Origin: Candidatus Moranbacteria bacterium UBA2206
Lineage (GTDB): Bacteria; Patescibacteriota; Minisyncoccia; Moranbacterales; UBA2206
DNA length: 29,986 bases
Direction of reading: 5' to 3'
Assembly: GCA_002328565.1 (NCBI GenBank)
Contig: DCUU01000006.1
Coordinates: 1 to 29,986, forward strand
A program made the position numbers and the translations under genes. Positions 17,164-23,256 of this stretch are shown piece after piece. How positions within the stretch are numbered: position 1 is the first letter of the stretch; the number at the start of each line of letters is the position of its first letter. The notes below the pieces were generated by a model. It searched no databases and had not been told where the DNA came from. It was given only the letters and a program-made list of their open reading frames with translations.

Positions 17164-17316
17164 GCTACATCAATGAGGAACGTTCAATCCGAACGAGTTT
17201 TTCCTAATTTAATGTAGCGCCCCGAAATATATTATAAGTGGCAGATTGCCTATAGCAATCCAAGCCTAAGTACATAACACACGATAGCGAGGCGACTATT
17301 AGTTTTTTTGCTATCG
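17164..17316. repeat. Cluster of nested and adjacent hairpins
   Basis: Three structures in 150 bases. First, a nested one: GCTACAT (17164-17170)/ATGTAGC (17212-17218), AGGAA/TTCCT and CGTTC/GAACG with AGTTTTT after the inner stem. Second, GATTGC/GCAATC at 17244-17260 with a CTATA loop. Third, CGATAGC (17282-17288)/GCTATCG (17310-17316). Close to a HUH Rep gene, this is a candidate double-strand origin, or a structured leader or attachment site. Confidence 0.5.
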
Positions 17317-17367
17317 CATGCAGGAGTATGAGATTTTTAAGTTTCCGATTATAGGCTATAGCAAAAA

Positions 17368-17529
17368 TTAATTTTTGTCAAACTCCCGCTTTCTTTTTGC
17401 TTTTCGTCTCTTAAAAAATACAAACGCAATCCTAATCAAAATAATAACTGCAATATACGGCAAGAACATTTTAAAAACTCCCCAAAATGGTTCTGCAATC
17501 ATTAAAAATGTAATTTCTATTTTTGACAT
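17368..17529 (-). CDS. 53-residue single-pass membrane protein
   Basis: A complete 53-codon frame, MSKIEITFLMIAEPFWG at the start, one strongly hydrophobic helix (about residues 21-39, FLPYIAVIILIRIAFVFF), then a very basic tail FKRRKAKRKREF. This topology (short N-terminus out or buried, one helix, basic cytoplasmic end) is clean and unlikely by chance. It resembles small inner-membrane proteins of filamentous phages and plasmids in general shape only. It lies upstream of the Rep/recombinase genes on the same strand. Function unknown. Confidence 0.6.
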   Translation of the reverse strand: MSKIEITFLMIAEPFWGVFKMFLPYIAVIILIRIAFVFFKRRKAKRKREFDKN

Positions 17530-17567
17530 ATTTTTTATTAAAGTTTATTAAAATTTTTGGATACAAA

Positions 17568-17712
17568 AAAGGTCTCCCGTCGGCGGAACTCTTGCGAATC
17601 CCCATATCCCTTTCGAGATATGACCATGAACATGATACCGATCAGAAGACCGTTACTATGTTCATGGATTTCTAGCCATGCCTCACTAAAAGCGAGGTTT
17701 AGGCCAATTCAG
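17568..17712 (-). ncRNA. Possible structured RNA on the minus strand
   Basis: Reading leftward: a CCTC/GAGG hairpin near 17680-17697; a perfect 10-bp stem CCATGAACAT/ATGTTCATGG (arms 17658-17667 and 17624-17633); a CATATC/GATATG hairpin (17603-17622); and finally GGAGACC then TTTTTT. GGAGACC can pair with GGTCTTC in the loop of the 10-bp stem, closing the molecule before the U-tract. No open frame there is convincing. Promoter not clearly seen. Could instead be part of an origin or att site. Confidence 0.4.
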
Positions 17713-17820
17713 TTGTATTTCTATTCTGCCTTATATTTGATAAAAAATCAACACTTTGCGGAATTTGTGCTAATATGGACAGTGGCGAGATAAGTTCCCA
17801 CTTCATCCCACAACCGCAAC

Positions 17821-17842
17821 AATCCTTCGCTAAAGCTACGGA
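17821..17842. repeat. Inverted repeat copy 1 flanking the GIY-YIG gene
   Basis: Its 22 bases are the reverse complement of 18153-18174 with one mismatch. The unit has the inner symmetry TCC...GC taaa GC...GGA. It overlaps the first tandem direct repeat by 6 bases. Confidence 0.6.
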
Positions 17843-17889
17843 ATTGTAAACAATCAATTTCAAAATATACGGAATTGTAAACAATCAAT
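17837..17889. repeat. Tandem 22-base direct repeats, each with an internal palindrome
   Basis: Two identical 22-base units (17837-17858 and 17868-17889) share the core ACGGAATTGTAAACAATCAA and are spaced 31 bases start to start, about three helical turns. Each holds the inverted repeat ATTGT-AA-ACAAT. They end 26 bases before the GIY-YIG start, so they look like paired operator sites, or iterons. Confidence 0.7.
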
Positions 17890-17915
17890 CACTTCAAATT
17901 ATAGAATATAAACAC

Positions 17916-18200
17916 ATGTTTTATTGCTATATTTTATTAAGTCCGAAATCTCATATTTTTTATTTCGGATCAACAAATAATTTAAAAGAAAGATTGAGGT
18001 TGTATAATACTGGAAAGGTAAAATCAACTAAACCACATTTACCTTGGAGATTAGTTTGGTATTGTGCTTTTGAAACAGAAAAGCAAGCTAGAAAATTTGA
18101 ACAATATTTAAAAACTGGATCAGGAAAATCATTTGCATATAAGCGATTCGTCTCCGTAGCTTTAGAGAAGGATTTTTCTATGGGACGGATACCCAGGTAG
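17916..18200 (+). CDS. GIY-YIG nuclease domain protein
   Basis: A 94-residue single-domain protein. It opens MFYCYILLSPKS (the GIY-like strand), has YFGSTNNLKERL (the YIG-like strand with the Arg that follows), NTGKVKSTKPHLPW, and KFEQYLKTGSGKSFAYKR with the Glu expected to bind metal. These are the signatures of the small UvrC/YhbQ-like GIY-YIG group. The usual HNxG is YNTG here, so one commonly conserved His is replaced by Tyr. The last residues are encoded by one arm of the flanking inverted repeat, so the true end may have been changed by repeat insertion. Single-gene unit, ended by the terminator at 18288-18315. Confidence 0.85.
   Translation: MFYCYILLSPKSHIFYFGSTNNLKERLRLYNTGKVKSTKPHLPWRLVWYCAFETEKQARKFEQYLKTGSGKSFAYKRFVSVALEKDFSMGRIPR
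18153..18174. repeat. Inverted repeat copy 2, inside the end of the GIY-YIG gene
   Basis: TCCGTAGCTTTAGAGAAGG plus three bases matches the complement of 17821-17842 at 21 of 22 positions. A third, diverged copy (TCCGTAGCCTGAAAGGCG...) follows at about 18201-18223, able to form its own hairpin with outer GGTA/TACC. Confidence 0.6.
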
Positions 18201-18287
18201 TCCGTAGCCTGAAAGGCGAAGGATACCTTCCTCCCCAACAATATTCAAAAATTACGTAAAAAAATTAAACAAAAAAATACTTTTACT

Positions 18288-18315
18288 AAAAAATGGCTCT
18301 AATTAGCCATTTTTT
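18288..18315. terminator. Bidirectional terminator after the GIY-YIG gene
   Basis: AAAAAATGGCT, six-base loop, AGCCAT and TTTTT. The run of A before and T after lets it work in either direction. Confidence 0.75.
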
Positions 18316-18346
18316 GCTTATTTTACCTAAATCGATGTCCCAGCTC

Positions 18347-18378
18347 TTGACAAATTCTACAGATAGTGTATACTGTAG
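18347..18378 (+). promoter_or_regulatory. Strong sigma70-type promoter overlapped by a palindrome
   Basis: A perfect -35 box TTGACA (18347-18352), 16-base spacer and -10 TATACT (18369-18374). The inverted repeat CTACAG (18357-18362)/CTGTAG (18373-18378) spans the spacer and -10 box, so a repressor could bind there. It faces the structured region 18381-18770; no long coding frame follows. Confidence 0.75.
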
Positions 18379-18380
18379 TG

Positions 18381-18770
18381 TACGATTGGTTGGTTTACAA
18401 TTTTTGTCGCTTCGAAGGTTTTTCGAAAAATAGTCCTGGCATGAACAGTTGTGCTCGCAAACAGGATGAAATTTGAAATTCAATCGAAACTTCGGCCAAC
18501 ACCCAACACCTAAGTTGGCGAAGGATAAGAGTTGCGAATGCAACTGATCGTCGTTAGTTCTTTAACAATTTAATTAATTAATAACATTTTTTTGCGAGCA
18601 CTAGCCATCTGAATGAATCCTGATTTAAAGTACATCGTGGATTCGGTCAGGAATTCTTTTGGATGGCGAAAAATAGAGCAGAATCCATGAAACAGTCAAG
18701 ACTAAGACTGAATAAAATAGCCGAGTACCCAATCTATAGGGGTATGCACACGTTGCATACCCCTTTTTTA
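18381..18770 (+). ncRNA. Unidentified structured RNA, about 390 bases
   Basis: Lies between a strong promoter and an intrinsic terminator. Pairings seen by eye: a closing stem GATTGG (18384-18389)/CCAATC (18729-18734); an 11-bp long-range stem GTGCTCGCAAA (18451-18461)/TTTGCGAGCAC (18591-18601); CTTC-G-GCCAAC (18490-18500)/GTTGGC-GAAG (18514-18523); AGTTGC-GAAT-GCAACT (18530-18545); GCCATC (18604-18609)/GATGGC (18662-18667); CAGTC/GACTG (about 18692-18710). I looked for the conserved motifs of RNase P RNA (GAGGAAAGTCC), tmRNA (GGTTCGA arm), SRP RNA (GGAAG-type loop) and hammerhead (CTGANGA) and found none. A 62-codon frame starting at 18663 runs through the terminator and is not credible. A protein-free RNA gene is the best reading. 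Confidence 0.6.
18739..18769 (+). terminator. Intrinsic terminator of the RNA gene
   Basis: GGGGTATGCA, loop CACGT, TGCATACCCC and six T: a perfect 10-bp stem with U-tract. Confidence 0.85.
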
Positions 18771-18801
18771 TTTTTCAATTTTACTCTCCCCTGCCTTATC
18801 T

Positions 18802-18831
18802 TTGGACAAAAATCAAATTTTATCGTATATT
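18802..18831 (+). promoter_or_regulatory. Possible promoter of the pentapeptide gene
   Basis: TTGGAC (18802-18807) and TATATT (18826-18831) with an 18-base spacer, about 37 bases before the ATG at 18868. Confidence 0.45.
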
Positions 18832-18867
18832 CAAATAAACTAAATACATAATCCGAAAATAAACCCC

Positions 18868-19446
18868 ATGCATTATAAAAACAAAATTTTTGAAGAAAAA
18901 GAACTTCGCGGGGAGCATTTTTCGGATTGTCAGTTTTCTGGGTGCGCCTTTCCCAAGATCAACTTGAAATTCACCACTTTTAATAATTGCACATTTACGG
19001 CCTGTGATCTTTCCTCCATCAATTGTGAAAGCACTGGTTTTGCCAACTGCTCATTTCCCGAAAGTAAACTAAGCAACCTAAATTTCTTGGCGGTCAAATT
19101 CAGCGATTGTGATTTTTCTGGTGCTATGATGCAAAATTGTGTTTTTGAAAAACGCCCAGGAAAGAATGACTTGTCAGCCAAAAAATTCTCTCTCATCTCT
19201 TGCAAATTCGAAGAAACCAATTTATCAGGCAGTATATTTTTTCTTTGTGATTTAACTGGAGTTAGTTTCAAAAACTCCAAACTAGAAAAAGCCGGCTTTG
19301 AAAAATGCATTCTCAAGAAAGTAAATTTTACCGGCGCGACAATTGCCAGCGCACATTTTACCGACTGCACAATCGAAAAAACTATTCTAGATTTTCAAGG
19401 CTTCATCCATTTTGGCAATTCGCATGGGTTTGAATTGAACGATTAA
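18868..19446 (+). CDS. Pentapeptide-repeat protein
   Basis: A 192-residue protein built almost wholly of A(D/N)LxF-type pentapeptide repeats, for instance CDFSG, TNLSG, CDLTG, VNFTG, which fold into a right-handed quadrilateral beta-helix. Cysteine is frequent just before the repeat face (NCTF, NCSF, SCKF, KCIL), as in Qnr/McbG-like members. Some of this family mimic DNA and protect gyrase; nothing here proves that role. No signal peptide. Monocistronic, with its own promoter and a terminator at 19480-19519. Confidence 0.85.
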   Translation: MHYKNKIFEEKELRGEHFSDCQFSGCAFPKINLKFTTFNNCTFTACDLSSINCESTGFANCSFPESKLSNLNFLAVKFSDCDFSGAMMQNCVFEKRPGKNDLSAKKFSLISCKFEETNLSGSIFFLCDLTGVSFKNSKLEKAGFEKCILKKVNFTGATIASAHFTDCTIEKTILDFQGFIHFGNSHGFELND

Positions 19447-19479
19447 AAAGGGGGAGAACTTCAAACATAAAATCAGACA

Positions 19480-19519
19480 AGCATAAAAAACTTGCATTCA
19501 CTATTTTTATGCTTTTTTT
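19480..19519 (+). terminator. Terminator of the pentapeptide gene
   Basis: AGCATAAAAA (19480-19489) and TTTTTATGCT (19504-19513) followed by a run of T. Confidence 0.8.
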
Positions 19520-19529
19520 GAGAAAAAAT

Positions 19530-19570
19530 AAAATTTAAAAAGCCCTTTCCGATAAAACCGGAAAGGGCTT
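19530..19570 (-). terminator. Terminator of the MFS gene
   Basis: AAGCCCTTTCCG (19540-19551) and CGGAAAGGGCTT (19559-19570) form a 12-bp stem; on the minus strand it is followed by TTTTTAAATTTTATTTTTT. It lies 13 bases past the MFS stop. Confidence 0.8.
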
Positions 19571-19583
19571 GTATTTTTCTCCT

Positions 19584-20819
19584 TTATTTTCTTCTGACTT
19601 TTTCATATAAAAAAACCACAAGAGCAATAATTATAAGTGCGACTCCGTTTATTGCCAAGGCTAATTGACAACCAAGCATCTCTGTCAATTTTCCAGTGAA
19701 TATTCCGCCGAAACCTGTGCCACCAAGAGCACACATCATAACGAAACCATTTACTCTGCCTCGCATATCGGCTGACATTAGTTCTTGACATTCGCCTCTG
19801 ACACTAGAAGCGCTTAAAGTTAAGCCGAAACCTATCACAAACATAAGTACCATGCCTAAAAATAGAACGTGTGCCATAGAAAATGCAATCAAAGCGAAGC
19901 CTATAATTACACTTCCATAAACAACGAAAATCGTGAATGCTTTTTCGGATTTTGCTGAAGATATAAAAGACCCAAAAAAAGCACCCGCTCCAGCACAAGC
20001 CATGAAACCTGAATAATATCCCGATCCGGCATGAAAAATTTGCTCGGATATAATAGGGAGTATTCCTCGGTAGGAGAAACCAAAAAAATTTAGACTTCCG
20101 ATGAGCATTAAACAGGTGAGAATTCTTGACTGGGAAAAGACATATTTTACACCCTCACTAAACATTCGTAATGAGGAATCTTGATGTTTTCTCTGCTTCG
20201 GCTTTTTATCGATCCTAATCATCCAAAGCATAAAAATCAAAGCCATGAACGAAAAACCGTTCAGAACAAAAGTCCAACCTATCCCAATAGAATCAAACAG
20301 CAATATACCAAGAATAGAGCCAACAAACTGAGATGATTGGCCGATTGCCGAATTAAACGAACTCGCTTGCCTAATTTCTCTATAGCTGACAATCTCAGTC
20401 AGAAAAGAATGACGAGCTGGTCCGTCAACGGCATTTATCAGTCCTAAGCAAAAAGAAAGAGCTATAACAACTTCAACTTGCTTGAGTTGATTAATTGCTA
20501 GATAGCCAAGAACCATTGCTTGCACCATACCAAAAAAACTAGTGGCGTACAGCAAGCTACGCTTATCAAATTTATCTGACAATATTCCTCCAAATATTGT
20601 CAGGCCGGCACTAACACAACGTGGCAACGCTATGATTATAGCAGTTAGAGTTGCCGATTTGGTCAACTCCCAGGCATACCAGCCCATAACCACATTCTGG
20701 AGCCATGTGCCAGAAGATGATATTATCTGCCCCAAAACATGGAGCCGATAATTTCTTCCTTTAAATGCAGGAAGAGATCCCAAAATCCAATTTTTTGCAC
20801 GCGCAATAATTTTTCTCAC
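19584..20819 (-). CDS. Major facilitator superfamily exporter (EntS/MFS_3-like)
   Basis: A 411-residue membrane protein with about 10-12 hydrophobic helices. The opening FRGRNYRLHVLGQIISSSGTW-type region (here NYRLHVLGQIISSSGTW), GGILSDKFDKRSLL (the MFS A-motif after helix 2) and DGPARHSFLTEIV are typical of the enterobactin-exporter-like MFS_3 group, which pump small molecules outward with proton exchange. Substrate unknown. The start is GTG, chosen because AAGGAG (20828-20833) sits 8 bases upstream, one of the few clear ribosome sites in the window. A TTGACA box lies farther upstream (minus strand, 20896-20901) with an unclear -10. Own terminator; single-gene unit. Confidence 0.88.
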   Translation of the reverse strand: MRKIIARAKNWILGSLPAFKGRNYRLHVLGQIISSSGTWLQNVVMGWYAWELTKSATLTAIIIALPRCVSAGLTIFGGILSDKFDKRSLLYATSFFGMVQAMVLGYLAINQLKQVEVVIALSFCLGLINAVDGPARHSFLTEIVSYREIRQASSFNSAIGQSSQFVGSILGILLFDSIGIGWTFVLNGFSFMALIFMLWMIRIDKKPKQRKHQDSSLRMFSEGVKYVFSQSRILTCLMLIGSLNFFGFSYRGILPIISEQIFHAGSGYYSGFMACAGAGAFFGSFISSAKSEKAFTIFVVYGSVIIGFALIAFSMAHVLFLGMVLMFVIGFGLTLSASSVRGECQELMSADMRGRVNGFVMMCALGGTGFGGIFTGKLTEMLGCQLALAINGVALIIIALVVFLYEKVRRK

Positions 20820-20944
20820 AAGATAATCTCCTTATATGGTTAGAATATTCTTTTTTAAAAGATCAATATACTATATTGCCACTTTCGAGAAGTTATGTCA
20901 ACATAGAAATTTTTGTCACTAAGACGCCAAAAATACTTATATTT

Positions 20945-23251
20945 TTATTCTGCGATATTGAGATTAAAAATTTCTCCGGAAAAATCTTGGTTTATCCCCT
21001 TTTCCCAACGAACAAACATTGGGTCGCTGTAGTTTGGAAGTTCTGAGCCAAGTGGAAAGTCTTTGTTGACATAGTAAAGCAAAGAATGTCTTTCTGGTTC
21101 GATTTGCTGGCGTATCTCGGAAGCTTTATATTTTTTCAGTTTATTTTGAGAAATTTCATTGCCAGAAGCTATTTTGAAATATTTAATTTCTCCGGAAACA
21201 TTTCCCGTAATCATCGGTTTTGAAGAAACAATTTTTTCATACGAACCAAAATTTTCCTTGGGAAAATTAGGCAATTCTTTATTCAAGAAATTTCTCCAAA
21301 TAGGTGCGGCCACAAAAATTCCGTCCGAGCTGGATTTCATAGGAGTGTTATCATTGTTGCCGACCCAGACTCCAACGGAAATATTGGGCGTATAACCAAC
21401 AGTCCAGGCGTCGCGAAATTCTTGAGTTGTTCCGGTTTTTGCCGCCACCGCATAATCATTAAACGCCAACGGGGTGTTACTGCCAAAAACAGCCGACCTA
21501 GCAGAATTGTCCGAAAGAATAGAATTTATTTTTCTAGCAACTTCCTTGTCTAAAACATTTTTACTTTCATTGGAATATTCTTTTTTAATATTCCCTTTCT
21601 GATCAGTAATTTTTTGAATAACTTTGAGTTGGCTTTTTTCTCCATCATTAGCAAAAACTGAAAAAGCCGAAGTCATTTCAAGCAGTTTCACTTCTCCACC
21701 ACCCAGAACAAGTGAGAGGCCAAAACGATTTCTATCTTCCAACGTGGAAATTCCCAAGCGCTCAGCCAAATCTATCGTTTCATTTATTCCGGCTAGATAC
21801 AGAGTTTTGACCGCGGGAATATTAAGCGATGATGACAAGGCCTGACGCATAGAAACGAGTCCACTAAAATTTCCATTATAATTATTTGGTATATAATTTT
21901 TGCCCGACCCATCTGGACCAAAATTTGTCGGCGCATCCCAAATTAATGTTTCCGGTTGATAACCTTTTTCAAAAGCCTTGGCATAAGCAAACGGCTTAAA
22001 TGACGACCCTGGTTGGCGAGGACTGGTCGCAATATTTACTTGCCCGTCAATTGATGAATCAAAATAATCCTTGCTTCCCACCATTGCGAGGAGCTCCCCT
22101 GTTTTAGGAGAAATTGCAACTAATGAAGCGTTGTTTGCCCCATATTTCTTGTTGTTTTCCACGCCTTGACGCACTGATTCCTCAGCTCTTCTTTGCATAT
22201 CATAATCAAGCGTAGTATAAATTTTCAAACCTTCCGTTTCCAAATCTAAATCTTCATATTCTTTTTCTAGAAACTCCTTGACATAAAAAACAAAATGCGG
22301 GGCTTCGATATTGTCTTTGGGTGGTATAATTTTTTTCAAAGTATCAATTTCTAGCGCCCTCTCGACTATTTTTTCATCCGCCAAACCAAGTTTAACTGCT
22401 TGCTTGAGAATATTTTTTTGCCTATCAATCAGAGCTCTTTGATTGTTCCCATAGGGAGAATAAAAAGTTGTTGCCTTGGGGAGTGATGCCAAAAGTGCCG
22501 CTTCGTCTAAAGATAAATCAATAGCATTTTTCCCAAAAAAAGTTTGAGAAGCAGATTCAATGCCATAAGCATTTGAACCATAAGGGATTTGATTCAAATA
22601 GAAATCTAGAATTTCGTCCTTACTAAATTTAAATTCCAATTTTAGAGCAATGAATAATTCTAGAATTTTTCTTTTTAGGTTTTTGTCTCGATCCAAGAAA
22701 ACATTCCTAGCTAATTGTTGGGTGATTGTTGAACCGCCCTGTTGAAATTGCTTATTTCTTATATTAATTTCTAAGGCCCGTAAAATTGAAGGAACATCAA
22801 TTCCCATATGATCATAGAAAGAAGCATCCTCTGAGATTATGGTGGCGACACGAATAGTATCAGGGATTTGGTCATGCAAGAGAATTCTTTTATTTTCTTC
22901 GCCATAAATTTCATAGAGAATGTGCTCCCCTGTTCGGTCATAAATAATCGTTGTACCTTTTGACATCCGATTTGGTAATTCCTTGGCTTTCGGAGTAGCG
23001 AAAAAATAAATATAGGATATAAGAAATAAGATAATAATAATTGCAGATAAAAAAATATATGAAAAAATTCTAATAATCCTTTTGTTATTCGACTGTAAAA
23101 CATCTTTCTTTTTAGATGATTTTGTATTGCCTGTAGATTTAAATTTATCCAAAAATTTTCCAAATAAAAAAACACTATTTTTTTGAAGTTTATTTATTTT
23201 TTCAGGTGAAAAAATCTTCTTTTTAGAAATTTTCTTCTTTTTTTTCTTCAT
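20945..23251 (-). CDS. Class A penicillin-binding protein (transglycosylase/transpeptidase)
   Basis: A 768-residue bifunctional peptidoglycan synthase. After a Lys-rich cytoplasmic start (MKKKKKKISKKK) comes one membrane anchor (near residues 80-100). The GT51 glycosyltransferase has SEDASFYDHMGID with its catalytic Glu near 141, GGSTITQQLARN and KILELFIALKLE. The transpeptidase has SSFK near 413-416 (active serine), SLN near 474 and KTGT near 604. It polymerises and cross-links cell wall in the periplasm or outer side of the membrane. I chose this ATG because the longer frame would overlap the Nramp gene and reads as non-coding; the gap is then 5 bases and co-transcription is likely. Confidence 0.93.
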   Translation of the reverse strand: MKKKKKKISKKKIFSPEKINKLQKNSVFLFGKFLDKFKSTGNTKSSKKKDVLQSNNKRIIRIFSYIFLSAIIIILFLISYIYFFATPKAKELPNRMSKGTTIIYDRTGEHILYEIYGEENKRILLHDQIPDTIRVATIISEDASFYDHMGIDVPSILRALEINIRNKQFQQGGSTITQQLARNVFLDRDKNLKRKILELFIALKLEFKFSKDEILDFYLNQIPYGSNAYGIESASQTFFGKNAIDLSLDEAALLASLPKATTFYSPYGNNQRALIDRQKNILKQAVKLGLADEKIVERALEIDTLKKIIPPKDNIEAPHFVFYVKEFLEKEYEDLDLETEGLKIYTTLDYDMQRRAEESVRQGVENNKKYGANNASLVAISPKTGELLAMVGSKDYFDSSIDGQVNIATSPRQPGSSFKPFAYAKAFEKGYQPETLIWDAPTNFGPDGSGKNYIPNNYNGNFSGLVSMRQALSSSLNIPAVKTLYLAGINETIDLAERLGISTLEDRNRFGLSLVLGGGEVKLLEMTSAFSVFANDGEKSQLKVIQKITDQKGNIKKEYSNESKNVLDKEVARKINSILSDNSARSAVFGSNTPLAFNDYAVAAKTGTTQEFRDAWTVGYTPNISVGVWVGNNDNTPMKSSSDGIFVAAPIWRNFLNKELPNFPKENFGSYEKIVSSKPMITGNVSGEIKYFKIASGNEISQNKLKKYKASEIRQQIEPERHSLLYYVNKDFPLGSELPNYSDPMFVRWEKGINQDFSGEIFNLNIAE

Positions 23252-23256
23252 GTTTA

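Noticed and set aside
17557..17793. 78-codon plus-strand frame in the hairpin region
   Set aside because: It crosses several inverted repeats, has no ribosome site and no recognisable pattern; codons follow the palindromes rather than a protein.
17699..17884. 61-codon minus-strand frame upstream of the GIY-YIG gene
   Set aside because: It reads through both repeat copies and the direct repeats; the composition looks non-coding.
18381..18770. RNase P RNA, tmRNA or SRP RNA
   Set aside because: The length would suit the first two, but the conserved core motifs of each are missing.
18663..18851. 62-codon plus-strand frame MAKNRAESMKQSRLRLN...
   Set aside because: It runs straight through the perfect terminator at 18739-18769, has a poorly spaced ribosome site, and lies in a strongly base-paired region.
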